Source of the DNA: Oscillospiraceae bacterium
Lineage (GTDB): Bacteria; Bacillota; Clostridia; Oscillospirales; Acutalibacteraceae
Assembly (NCBI GenBank): GCA_009779455.1
Contig: WREG01000011.1
Span: 1-19,180 of the forward strand
Direction of reading: 5' to 3'
DNA: 19,180 bases
The position numbers and the translations under genes are program-made. Shown piece after piece: positions 6,672 through 14,710 of the stretch. The stretch's first letter is position 1. Each line of letters opens with the position of its first letter. The notes under the pieces were generated by a model. That model was not told the DNA's origin. It ran no database searches and saw only the letters and a program-made list of their open reading frames with translations.

Positions 6672-6713
6672 ATAACCGGAGCGGGGCAAACCCGCCTTTG
6701 GTTATTATTTTTT
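6672..6713 (+). terminator. Terminator-like hairpin between two plus-strand promoters
   Basis: A two-part stem (ATAACC with GGTTAT outside, GCGGG with CCCGC inside) is followed by TATTTTTTT. The T tract runs into the -35 of the next promoter. With P1 it would make a short RNA of about 50 bases, or act as an attenuator for the kinase gene. Confidence 0.5.
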
Positions 6714-6741
6714 TGACTTGTTTACATGAATTTTACATTAT
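6713..6741 (+). promoter_or_regulatory. Proximal promoter (P2) of the kinase-esterase unit
   Basis: TTGACT, 17 bases and CATTAT, with a start near 6748 and a leader of about 60 bases. An exact TATAAT at 6747-6752 lacks a properly spaced -35. Confidence 0.5.
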
Positions 6742-6810
6742 ATTGATATAATTACCGCAATTAAGAAGTATTATATATGGAAAGAAATTTAAAGACGAAA
6801 GGATATTTTT

Positions 6811-7914
<1,104 letters not shown>

Positions 7915-7921
<7 letters not shown>

Positions 7922-8661
7922 AAGATTTCAGCAAAGAAAAATTTGATATCATCATCCAAGCGGGCCAGTCAAACGCCGAGGGCTACGGCTTCGGGGACGT
8001 GGACGGGCCGTTTGAGCCTCATGAAGGCATTTATTTCCTGAACGGCGATTTTACGGTGTCGCTTGCGGCCGAACACAGCCACGGAGAGCGGCTTTCAGGT
8101 AATTTTTCACTGTCTTTTGCTGACGCGTACATAAAAAACGGCAATCCGGCGGAGGGCAGGAAGCTTTTGATATTGCGGTCGGCGGTTGGCGGCACGGGTT
8201 TTTGTGACAAAAGATGGGGGCTGAAAGACGATTTATTTCTCAGGATGGTGGGAATGATTGAAACTGCCCTCGCACTGAACCCCGAAAACAGGCTTGCCGC
8301 CTTATTATGGCATCAGGGCGAAAACGAAGCGGGGAACGTTTCATATGACGAACATTTCAAAAAACTCAAAACGCTGGTTGAGGCGGTAAGGAATACCTTC
8401 AAATGCGGAAACCTGCCCTTTATAGCCGCCGATTTTGTACATGAATGGAAGTCGGGCAACGCGGAGGCATGCGAGCCGATAATCAGGGCGATAAAAGACG
8501 TCTGCGCGGCTGTCGGCAGCGCGGGGTTTATCGAAACCGACGGGCTTTTGTCAAACAACCAAAAACTCGGCGACGGGGACACAATCCATTTTTGCAGGGA
8601 GGCGCTGTATCGGTTGGGCAGGAGATATTTTGAAGTTTATAACGAATTATCCCTCCGCTAA
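7915..8661 (+). CDS. SGNH-type carbohydrate esterase (sialate O-acetylesterase/CE6-like)
   Basis: This 248-residue protein opens with IIIQAGQSNAEGYGFGD, the block I signature of the sialate O-acetylesterase (SASA) and acetyl-xylan esterase group, with nucleophile S19. It continues with LLWHQGENEAG and closes with GDTIHF, which supplies the D222/H225 pair. Such enzymes remove O-acetyl groups from sialic acids or other glycans so that glycosidases can act. There is no signal peptide, so it should work inside the cell on imported glycans. Its ATG overlaps the kinase stop by 7 bases, pointing to translational coupling, and no strong separate ribosome site is seen. If the kinase frameshift is real, coupled translation from the upstream frame would be disturbed. 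Confidence 0.85.
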
Positions 8662-8676
8662 TAAACCCCGCCTTAT

Positions 8677-10341
8677 TCACTGCCCGCTCTTTTTAATATC
8701 CTTCAGCCGCTTCATAACATCATTCGCCCCCTTGCCGAAATAATCGTGTAAAACCTCATATTCCGCGTAAAGCTTGTCGTAGATATCCGAATTCTCTTTT
8801 ATGGGAAGATATACAGTGTCAAGCACTTTGCCCATTCTGCGGGCAGCCTCGAACACGTCGCCGTAGCCGCCGTTTTCTTTTCCCGCCGCGACGGCGCCGA
8901 AAATGGCCGAACCTAAGGCGCCGCCCTGGTCGCTTCCCGCGATTTTTATGGGCATTTTGATTATATCGGCGTAAATCTGCATCATAAAGGGGTCTTTTTT
9001 CGCTATTCCGCCCGCCGCGTAGAATTCGCTGACGGGGACGCCGCATTCTTTGAACGTCTCTATGATTTTCCGCGTGCCGAACGCCGTGGCCTCTATCAGG
9101 GCGCGGTAAATATCCTCGGGTTTGGTGCGGAGCGTCATGCCCACCATCATGCCAGTAAGGTCAACGTCCACAAGGCAGGAGCGGTTGCCGTTCCACCAGT
9201 CGAGGGCCAGAAGGCCGCTTTCGCCGGGCTTCTGCCTTTCCGCTTTTTCGCGCAAATATTTATGTATATTCACGCCCCGCGCTTCCGCTTCGTTTATATA
9301 CGCGGCGGGGACGCAGTTTTCGACGAACCACTGGAAATGGTCGCCCACGCAGGCCTGGCCCGCCTCGTAGCCGAAAAACCCGGGCAGAATGCCGTCCTCG
9401 ACCACACCGCAGATGCCGCCGACCTGCGTTCCTTCTTCCGAAAGCAGCATATGGCAGGTGGATGTACCCATAATAGCCAGCATTTTCCCCGTTCCGTCAA
9501 TCCCGGCGGCGGGGACAAACACATGGGCGTCGATTATGGCGGCGGCGACGGCGATCCCGGCGCGAAGCCCCAGTTTTGCCGCCATTTCGGCGGTCAGCTC
9601 CCCCGCTTTCGTGCCGGACGCGGTGATATCCCGCGAAAGCTTCTCCTCCACGACGTTTTCAAGCCTCGGGTCGAGGGCCTTGAAGAAATCCTTGGACGGG
9701 AATCCGTCTTTTTTATTCCACAATTCCTTATATCCGGCCGTGCAGGAGTTCCTGTTCTCTTTGCCCGTGAGCTGCCAAACGACCCAGTCTGCCGCTTCGA
9801 TAAAGGTGTCGGCGGCATCATAAATATCCGGCGCTTCGTTCAGAACCTGCCACATTTTAGGAATGGCCCATTCGGATGATATTTTCCCGCCGTAATTTTT
9901 AAGCCACTGCTCCCCCCTGCCCTCAGCAATCTCGTTCAGCCTGTTCGCCTCGTCCTGTGCGGCGTGATGCTTCCAAAGCTTGACATAGGCGTGGGGCTCG
10001 TCGGCGTATTCATCCATAAAACACAGCGGCGCGCCGTCTTTTTTCGCGGGCAGTACGGTGCAGGCCGTAAAGTCGATGCCTACGCCAATCACATCCCCGG
10101 GCGAAACCCCGGCCTGCGACAGAACGTCCGGGACGGTTTTATACAATACGTCCAGATAATCCTGCGGATGCTGCAAAGCCCAGTCAACGCCCAATTTCTT
10201 TCCCGACGGCAAAGCCTCGTCCATGACCGCGTGGGGGTAGTCAAAGACGGAGGAGGCTATTTCATCCCCGTTTTCCACGTTCACAAGCATGGCGCGGCCC
10301 GAAAGCGTGCCGTAATCAATCCCTAATGTATATTTTGGCAT
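8677..10341 (-). CDS. araB: Ribulokinase (FGGY family)
   Basis: This 554-residue protein has ribulokinase hallmarks: the phosphate-binding GIDYGTLSGRAMLVNVENGD, then GVGIDFTACTVLPA, the conserved DWWNGNRS block and the adenosine-binding AAGGIAKKDPFMMQIYADI. Ribulokinase makes ribulose 5-phosphate from ribulose and ATP in arabinose use. The length fits AraB (550-570) and exceeds xylulokinase (about 490-500). The ATG four codons inside the longest frame is chosen; the upstream TTG would abut the AAAGG site. No araA, araD or arabinose transporter is adjacent, so here it is a single-gene unit. Its promoter carries a spaced inverted repeat that may be an operator. It converges on the esterase gene with only 15 bases between them and no clear terminator. 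Confidence 0.92.
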   Translation of the reverse strand: MPKYTLGIDYGTLSGRAMLVNVENGDEIASSVFDYPHAVMDEALPSGKKLGVDWALQHPQDYLDVLYKTVPDVLSQAGVSPGDVIGVGIDFTACTVLPAKKDGAPLCFMDEYADEPHAYVKLWKHHAAQDEANRLNEIAEGRGEQWLKNYGGKISSEWAIPKMWQVLNEAPDIYDAADTFIEAADWVVWQLTGKENRNSCTAGYKELWNKKDGFPSKDFFKALDPRLENVVEEKLSRDITASGTKAGELTAEMAAKLGLRAGIAVAAAIIDAHVFVPAAGIDGTGKMLAIMGTSTCHMLLSEEGTQVGGICGVVEDGILPGFFGYEAGQACVGDHFQWFVENCVPAAYINEAEARGVNIHKYLREKAERQKPGESGLLALDWWNGNRSCLVDVDLTGMMVGMTLRTKPEDIYRALIEATAFGTRKIIETFKECGVPVSEFYAAGGIAKKDPFMMQIYADIIKMPIKIAGSDQGGALGSAIFGAVAAGKENGGYGDVFEAARRMGKVLDTVYLPIKENSDIYDKLYAEYEVLHDYFGKGANDVMKRLKDIKKSGQ

Positions 10342-10366
10342 TTTATTTCCCAACCTTTCAATAATT

Positions 10367-10403
10367 AAAGCTGTTTATGACATTATAAATCAAAGACAGC
10401 TTT
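10367..10403. promoter_or_regulatory. Operator-like dyad at the ribulokinase promoter
   Basis: AAAGCTGT and ACAGCTTT form an inverted repeat 21 bases apart, one arm next to the -35 and the other just past the expected start site. It could bind a repressor in two half sites. It might instead form a weak hairpin downstream of the 61-codon gene. Confidence 0.35.
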
Positions 10404-10410
10404 TTTGCAA
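10382..10410 (-). promoter_or_regulatory. Sigma-A promoter of the ribulokinase gene
   Basis: TTGCAA, 17 bases and an exact TATAAT on the minus strand. Transcription would start near 10375, with a leader of about 35 bases. Confidence 0.7.
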
Positions 10411-10420
10411 TGATTAATTT

Positions 10421-10606
10421 TTAAATTTTATCCGTTTCATTTTTATTTATTTTTAATTCGTTGTCTGCCATCCCCTTTATAATTTTTCTGTATTTTTCCT
10501 TCTGCGACTTATCCAATACCCTGTACTTTAAAATAAAATCCAGCTCGCTGCTTTTCAGGCTTGCCGGCCTGTCCGGAACGTAGGCCGACTTATTGATATT
10601 TTTCAT
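10421..10606 (-). CDS. Small hypothetical protein (61 aa)
   Basis: No family is recognised with certainty. The protein is charged and mostly helical, without a membrane span or Cys. The stretch SSELDFILKYRVLDKSQKEK resembles the helical tail that follows the helix-turn-helix in many clostridial XRE regulators, but no DNA-binding domain precedes it here. It may be a stand-alone dimerisation module or a decayed regulator. The ATG is preceded by AAGGGA with a 6-base spacer, and a promoter-like sequence with a perfect -35 lies upstream, which supports a real gene. It sits upstream of the ribulokinase gene in the same orientation, which has its own promoter. Confidence 0.6.
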   Translation of the reverse strand: MKNINKSAYVPDRPASLKSSELDFILKYRVLDKSQKEKYRKIIKGMADNELKINKNETDKI

Positions 10607-10636
10607 GTGCGATCCCTTCTTTCGACATTTTTTATT

Positions 10637-10666
10637 TTTATGTGTTAATTATACACCTAATGTCAA
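10637..10666 (-). promoter_or_regulatory. Candidate promoter of the 61-codon gene
   Basis: A perfect TTGACA is followed after 18 bases by CATAAA (or after 17 by ACATAA). A TATAAT also occurs in the spacer, but too close to the -35 to be used with it. Confidence 0.4.
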
Positions 10667-10696
10667 AAAAAAGATATTCCTTTTATATCCAAAAAC

Positions 10697-10845
10697 GGAG
10701 GCATTATTATGTAAAATATTAACATATATTTGATGCTGAAACACACAAACAAAGAACCGTCCCCGTGTGTTGCGGCCTCTCTCAAAAACAGGTAGGGCTG
10801 ATGCTTGATATGATAGAATGTTTTAAAAATGGTGATAAAGAATAA
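10697..10845 (+). pseudogene. Probable gene debris with a start-stop unit and a REP-like palindrome
   Basis: A perfect GGAGG lies 7 bases before an ATG that is followed at once by TAA (10709-10714). After a palindromic element, a short open tail reads LSQKQVGLMLDMIECFKNG then DKE and stop (10843-10845), just before a hairpin that works as a plus-strand terminator. The pieces look like the two ends of a small plus-strand gene that has lost its middle. The family is not recognised, and the tail could be chance. Confidence 0.3.
10740..10771. repeat. REP-like palindrome of the GGGGACGGTTCTT type
   Basis: AACACAC and GTGTGTT flank a core that reads, on the minus strand, ACGGGGACGGTTCTTTGTTT. From memory, similar GGGGACGGTTC palindromes accompany IS200-like/RAYT transposases in many bacteria. 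No transposase is present here. Confidence 0.4.
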
Positions 10846-10877
10846 AACCACTCCAACCATATCGGCAGAGTGGTTTT
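10844..10877. terminator. Terminator after thioredoxin, usable in both directions
   Basis: AAAACCACTC and GAGTGGTTTT form a 10-base-pair stem with a 14-base loop. T runs follow on both strands. It lies 15 bases after the thioredoxin stop on the minus strand and directly after the plus-strand gene debris. Confidence 0.75.
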
Positions 10878-10892
10878 TTATCAGCCTAATTT

Positions 10893-11201
10893 CTATTTAA
10901 CCATTTCAAGCACTGCGGATTTCGGCTTTACGCCGGATGACTTTTTCACAGCCCTGCCGTTTTTAAAGACCACAAGGGTCGGGACGCCCATAACCCCGAA
11001 ATTTGCCGTAAGCTCCTGCTCCTCGTCTATATTTACCTTCCCCACTTTTATATCGGGGGTTTCCTCCGCGATTTTTTCAATAACGGGGGCGAATATGCGG
11101 CAGGGGGCGCACCATGTGGCATAGAAATCGAGCAGGACCGTTTTTTCGGAGTTTATTACCTCCGATTCAAAGTTTTCTTTTGTAATTGTGAGAACTGACA
11201 T
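10893..11201 (-). CDS. trxA: Thioredoxin
   Basis: This 102-residue protein is a single thioredoxin domain with the active site WCAPC (C31, C34) and the cis-proline P74 in GVPTLVVF. D25 in LLDFYATW corresponds to the usual buried Asp. Thioredoxin keeps protein thiols reduced in the cytoplasm. The active site has Ala where most thioredoxins have Gly (WCGPC), a minor variant. AAGGATGG lies upstream of the ATG at normal distance. The gene starts 20 bases after the ceramidase-like gene and shares its terminator, so the two are probably co-transcribed. No thioredoxin reductase is nearby. Confidence 0.93.
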   Translation of the reverse strand: MSVLTITKENFESEVINSEKTVLLDFYATWCAPCRIFAPVIEKIAEETPDIKVGKVNIDEEQELTANFGVMGVPTLVVFKNGRAVKKSSGVKPKSAVLEMVK

Positions 11202-11221
11202 AATTTATAATCCATCCTTTT

Positions 11222-12889
11222 TTAAATATTTATTAATTCAATAAACGCGCCCATCAGCTTTTCCGCCGACACCGTCCCGACCGAGACGAACTCAATGCCT
11301 TCGCTTTGGGGCGCGATATAGGGGACGTAATTGTTTTTGGGCACGATATAGCCTATCTGGTCGTTGCAGAGGGCGAAGCAGATCAATTTCCTTCCCGTCT
11401 CCCCCGCTATGATTTCCTGCATGGACGGATAGCCCCAAGTGTTGCCCGTCCACGTTTCGGCGGGCTTCAGCGCGCCGCCGCAATACGAAGAATCAACAAT
11501 CGCGCCCTCAACCTCGCCGGGGATGAGCGCTATGCCCAAAGTCGAGCCCAATTCCACATAGCCGACCTCTGTCACCACTTCGTACCTGTTAAATCTCGGG
11601 GTGACAGCGGTGTTGGTAAACATACCCATCTTCAAAGCTATGACCATGACCTGATTGTCTATGGGGCAGAAATATTCGAGATGCCTTACGTTGAGCATTG
11701 GCTCCAAAAGCTCGTCATTTTCAATCTCAAAAAGCCTTTCAACCAGTTTTTCCGCATATGCCGCCATAAAACTTACGTTTGCTTCCCCGAACGGGACGCC
11801 GACGACCTCTTCGCCGCCAACCAAATCCGTCGCTTGCTGTGCGCTGTGGGTATAGATGAAATTTATGCCCTGTCCGTCAAGCGCTTCCGCCATATAATAG
11901 GGGTAGTCCCCCGTGACGACCGTGCCGCCCCCGGCCGTGCCGCCGCAGTTCGCGGAAAAGGTCACGTACCAGGTCTCCCTGCTTCCCGAATCGTCAGGCA
12001 CGAAGCGCAGGCGGTTGAGGTTTTCGTCTATGCAATAGGGTGCGCGCCAGTCAACCACATATTCCCCCGCATCGACGTTGCCGTAATAAAGCGCGCCCGG
12101 CTCCATATTGCCGACGGCCTCTTCGACAAGCCTTGCGACGACGTTATATAAATTTTCAAGGTAGGCGGGGTTTACGCCGTTGACATTCTTGTCGGATCTG
12201 CCCAAAATATTGTTTATCGGGTTTGTTTTCAATATTTCTTTGATATCGCCGTTCATTCCCAGCGTATCTACGACGCTGTGCTGGTGTACGGACGACACAT
12301 TTATGCTGACAATATTGTTTTCTTCCGAAAATCCGGCAAGCCTTGAGCGGATTTCCTTCACATAGCGGTTCGGGAAGCCGAAAGCGTCCAGTGCGACGAA
12401 AACCGCCGTGCCGTTGCCGCTGCTGTCGCTAATGGCGAAAACCCGCGCGCAGGTGTCGTCCAGAACCTCCGTCACAAGCTTTTTGTACCCGAATTCCATT
12501 GAACCCGCGACGATATGGTTCCCGTCGAGGATATCATAATTTTCAAGCAGAGAACCCGCGCTGTAGCCCACCTGCCACCGGTTGCCCGCGACGGCTTCCG
12601 TTTGCATCCCGGCCGACCCCGGGTTTTTGTTTTCTGAGACAAAATCAGCTTTTTTAGGTATCGGCGGCCCCGGCAAAAAGGCGGTGAGCATCGGCCCGAC
12701 AACATTTGTGATAAGCCTGTCGAGCAGGTTATAGCCGAACTTCTCGGTTTTCGGGACGTTTCCGGGGTTGCTGTTAAGGCAACCCTCGCTGGCGGCGGCG
12801 CTCGCGGTTGTCATCGAAGCGAAAACGAGCGAAAATGATAAAATTAATGAAATCAAAATAACAAAAGGCTTGAAACGCGATTTTTTCAT
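11222..12889 (-). CDS. Secreted neutral/alkaline ceramidase-like protein
   Basis: The 555-residue product begins with a clear signal peptide: basic MKKSRFKPF, a hydrophobic core to about residue 24, and an ASA cleavage site near 31. The body resembles the neutral/alkaline non-lysosomal ceramidase N-terminal domain: ALDAFGFPNRY, then SSVHQHSVVDT, where H202 and H204 fit the zinc-binding HxH of the family. A long conserved-looking beta region follows. Ceramidases split ceramide into sphingosine and fatty acid. The canonical nucleophile-Ser segment (GDxSPN) is not obvious, so the substrate may differ. The start is the ATG with GAAAGGG 9 bases upstream, which places the signal peptide at the N-terminus; the longer frame would add 14 residues. 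It is the first gene of an operon with trxA. Confidence 0.7.
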   Translation of the reverse strand: MKKSRFKPFVILISLILSFSLVFASMTTASAAASEGCLNSNPGNVPKTEKFGYNLLDRLITNVVGPMLTAFLPGPPIPKKADFVSENKNPGSAGMQTEAVAGNRWQVGYSAGSLLENYDILDGNHIVAGSMEFGYKKLVTEVLDDTCARVFAISDSSGNGTAVFVALDAFGFPNRYVKEIRSRLAGFSEENNIVSINVSSVHQHSVVDTLGMNGDIKEILKTNPINNILGRSDKNVNGVNPAYLENLYNVVARLVEEAVGNMEPGALYYGNVDAGEYVVDWRAPYCIDENLNRLRFVPDDSGSRETWYVTFSANCGGTAGGGTVVTGDYPYYMAEALDGQGINFIYTHSAQQATDLVGGEEVVGVPFGEANVSFMAAYAEKLVERLFEIENDELLEPMLNVRHLEYFCPIDNQVMVIALKMGMFTNTAVTPRFNRYEVVTEVGYVELGSTLGIALIPGEVEGAIVDSSYCGGALKPAETWTGNTWGYPSMQEIIAGETGRKLICFALCNDQIGYIVPKNNYVPYIAPQSEGIEFVSVGTVSAEKLMGAFIELINI

Positions 12890-12929
12890 ATAACAAAACC
12901 CTTTCAGAAATAATAATTTTACTACACCC

Positions 12930-12958
12930 ATTTTAACTTATTTTTCTCAAAAAGTAAA
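12930..12958 (-). promoter_or_regulatory. Promoter of the ceramidase-trxA operon
   Basis: TTTACT, 17 bases and TAAAAT on the minus strand, with a start near 12923 and a leader of about 34 bases. Confidence 0.5.
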
Positions 12959-12966
12959 GCTATAAA

Positions 12967-12991
12967 TAAAAAAAACCCGAATTTTCTTCGG
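12967..12991 (-). terminator. Terminator of the AbrB-PIN pair
   Basis: On the minus strand CCGAA-GAAAA-TTCGG is followed by a run of eight T residues within GTTTTTTTTATTT. The stem is short but the T tract is strong. Confidence 0.7.
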
Positions 12992-13015
12992 AATTTCTTA
13001 TTTTTATTTTTATTT

Positions 13016-13420
13016 TCATTTATGCATATACATAGCTGTATATGCCGCGACTGTTAAAATCTCAGGTTTTTCAACCTCTACCTCATAAAAATCTTTATCT
13101 CCCGTAATGATTAAATCCACGCCTTCGAGTATTGCGGTATATAGAACGGGGTAATCGCTCATGTCGCGGATATCAAACAGCCCCATTGACATCATTTGCG
13201 GCGAATATGCCAAAGTGAACGACAATGTTGTTAAAAATTCATCCAATTCCCCCGCCTTTTGCGGAAATTTACGGGCGGCAACATCGCGTAATTCATCTAA
13301 AACATAAGTTGAAAGCACTAATTCGTGTTTTAAAACGATATCGTCAATCATGGCGTAAATTTTTTTGCTTTGAAAAACAAACGCTGAAATAAGGATGTTC
13401 GTATCAAGCATTATCCGCAT
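13016..13420 (-). CDS. PIN-domain toxin (putative ribonuclease)
   Basis: This 134-residue single PIN domain has the acidic residues expected of the metal-dependent RNase site: D6 in MLDTNILISAF, E43 in VLDEL, D89 in DMSDYPVLY and D108/D110 in ITGDKDF. It matches the group annotated as putative toxin-antitoxin toxin, PIN family. Such toxins cut RNA when freed from the antitoxin. Its ATG lies inside the last codons of the AbrB-like gene (17-base overlap), with GGGAG 7 bases upstream, so the two are translationally coupled in the usual antitoxin-first order. Confidence 0.9.
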   Translation of the reverse strand: MRIMLDTNILISAFVFQSKKIYAMIDDIVLKHELVLSTYVLDELRDVAARKFPQKAGELDEFLTTLSFTLAYSPQMMSMGLFDIRDMSDYPVLYTAILEGVDLIITGDKDFYEVEVEKPEILTVAAYTAMYMHK

Positions 13421-13679
13421 AATTTTTCTCCCAACGTTCCCTACGGATTTCTTTTATCATGGCAACGACATCATCTTCATTTTCTAACCCTAAACGCTCC
13501 GCTTCGCCTTCAAATGCCCTGCCGATTTTTTCCAATGCCATAAGAGTGGGGTTCATCATAACGACCCCGCCCGGTTTTTCAATAAATAACAGTTTATCCC
13601 CGTCTTTGATACCCATTCGTTTGCGTATTGAAACAGGAATCGTAACCTGTCCTTTACTTGTCACTTTTGCAAGTTCCAT
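13404..13679 (-). CDS. AbrB/MazE/SpoVT-type antitoxin
   Basis: The 91-residue protein starts with a swapped-hairpin AbrB domain (AKVTSKGQVTIPVSIRKRMG, then IKDGDKLLFIEK, residues 3-46). A charged C-terminal tail (about 50-91) would wrap the PIN toxin. Proteins of this kind bind their own promoter as dimers and neutralise the partner. A dyad overlapping the -35 region is a plausible target. The start is preceded by GGAG and GGGAT a little upstream. The unit has its own promoter and a terminator at 12967. Confidence 0.9.
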   Translation of the reverse strand: MELAKVTSKGQVTIPVSIRKRMGIKDGDKLLFIEKPGGVVMMNPTLMALEKIGRAFEGEAERLGLENEDDVVAMIKEIRRERWEKNYADNA

Positions 13680-13721
13680 AATATCCCATCTCCAAAAATA
13701 TCATTACATTCCTTACTTAGT

Positions 13722-13749
13722 ATTATACGTTAAACAAATAAAAAGTCAA
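13722..13749 (-). promoter_or_regulatory. Promoter of the AbrB-PIN pair
   Basis: TTGACT, 16 bases and an exact TATAAT. The TGA inside the -35 is also the dusB stop codon, so the promoter overlaps the end of the upstream gene. Confidence 0.65.
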
Positions 13750-13760
13750 TATTTATTTGT
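13734..13760. promoter_or_regulatory. Operator-like inverted repeat over the AbrB-PIN -35
   Basis: ACAAATAAA and TTTATTTGT are perfect 9-base arms 9 bases apart, spanning the -35 and the last codons of dusB. This is a plausible autoregulatory site for the AbrB-type antitoxin. AT richness makes chance possible. Confidence 0.4.
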
Positions 13761-14708
13761 AATTTCGCATACAATGCACATCAATTCATCCATCGAAGAT
13801 ATATTCGACAATTCCCGCCTATACGCCGCCGCGCCTTTTATGCCCTTTGTATACCAAAGGGCGTGTTTCCTTATTTCCTGAAAGCCCACTTTTTCGCCCT
13901 TGTATTCCAATATTTTATTGATATGGGAAAGCATGATTTCCATGCGCCCTGCGATATCCGGCGGTTTGTATTCCCGCCCGGCCAGAAAAGCGTTTATTTC
14001 TTCAAAAACATACGGCCGCCCCAAGGCCCCCCTGCCTACCATTACAAGGTCAACGCCGCAGCAGTCCAGCATTTTTTTCGCGCTCAGGCCGCCCGTTACG
14101 TCGCCGTTGCCTATCACGGGGATTTTTACCGCTTCCTTCACCGCTTTAATGATTTCAAGGTCAACGGGGGGCGAATACATCTGCTCGCGGGTGCGGCCGT
14201 GTACCGTAACCGCCGCCGCGCCGCTGTTTTCCGCGATTTTCGCGATTTCCGCGGCGTTTATATGCCCATTGTCGAAGCCTTTGCGGATTTTCACCGTTAC
14301 AGGCACGTCCCCCGCCGCTTTTGCAACGCTTTCGATGATTTTCCCGGCGAGTGCGGGGTTTTGCATCAGCGCCGCGCCGCCGCCGTTTTTTACGACCTTA
14401 GGCACGGGGCAGCCCATGTTTATGTCGATGATATCAGGCAAATATTCCAGTGCTGTTTTCACGGATTCCCCCATTACCGCGGGGCCGTCCCCGAAAATCT
14501 GGATGCCGCGCGGGCGTTCGTCGTTTGACACATCCATTAAAATCCGCGATTTTCGGTCGCCCATGGTCACGCCCTTCGAGCTTGTCATCTCGCTGTAGGC
14601 AAGCCCCGCGCCGAAGGAGCGGCAAACCTCGCGAAAGGCCCTGTCCGCAACCCCGGCAAGGGGCGCCAATATAGCTTTTGATTTTATTTCGATGTTGCCT
14701 ATTTTCAA
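13746..14708 (-). CDS. dusB: tRNA-dihydrouridine synthase (DusB-like)
   Basis: This 320-residue protein is a full-length Dus enzyme. It shows the FMN-binding opening APLAGVADRAFREVCRSFGA, the catalytic loop DINMGCPVPKVVKNGGGAAL with C100 as proton donor, TVKIRKGFD, AVTVHGRTREQMYSPPVDLE and VIGNGDV with MVGRGALGRP. It reduces uridines in tRNA to dihydrouridine using NADPH and FMN. Translation probably starts at a TTG: AGGA in the last codons of the upstream serine hydrolase lies 7 bases before it, and only 2 bases separate the two genes. It is thus coupled to the hydrolase gene. DusB is the usual Dus of Firmicutes, though the subfamily was not tested by alignment. Confidence 0.93.
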   Translation of the reverse strand: MKIGNIEIKSKAILAPLAGVADRAFREVCRSFGAGLAYSEMTSSKGVTMGDRKSRILMDVSNDERPRGIQIFGDGPAVMGESVKTALEYLPDIIDINMGCPVPKVVKNGGGAALMQNPALAGKIIESVAKAAGDVPVTVKIRKGFDNGHINAAEIAKIAENSGAAAVTVHGRTREQMYSPPVDLEIIKAVKEAVKIPVIGNGDVTGGLSAKKMLDCCGVDLVMVGRGALGRPYVFEEINAFLAGREYKPPDIAGRMEIMLSHINKILEYKGEKVGFQEIRKHALWYTKGIKGAAAYRRELSNISSMDELMCIVCEITNKY

Positions 14709-14710
14709 TT

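Noticed and set aside
10663..10860. 65-codon minus-strand open frame
   Set aside because: It reads through the REP-like palindrome and the terminator stem, has no ribosome site, and its composition looks like non-coding AT-rich DNA.
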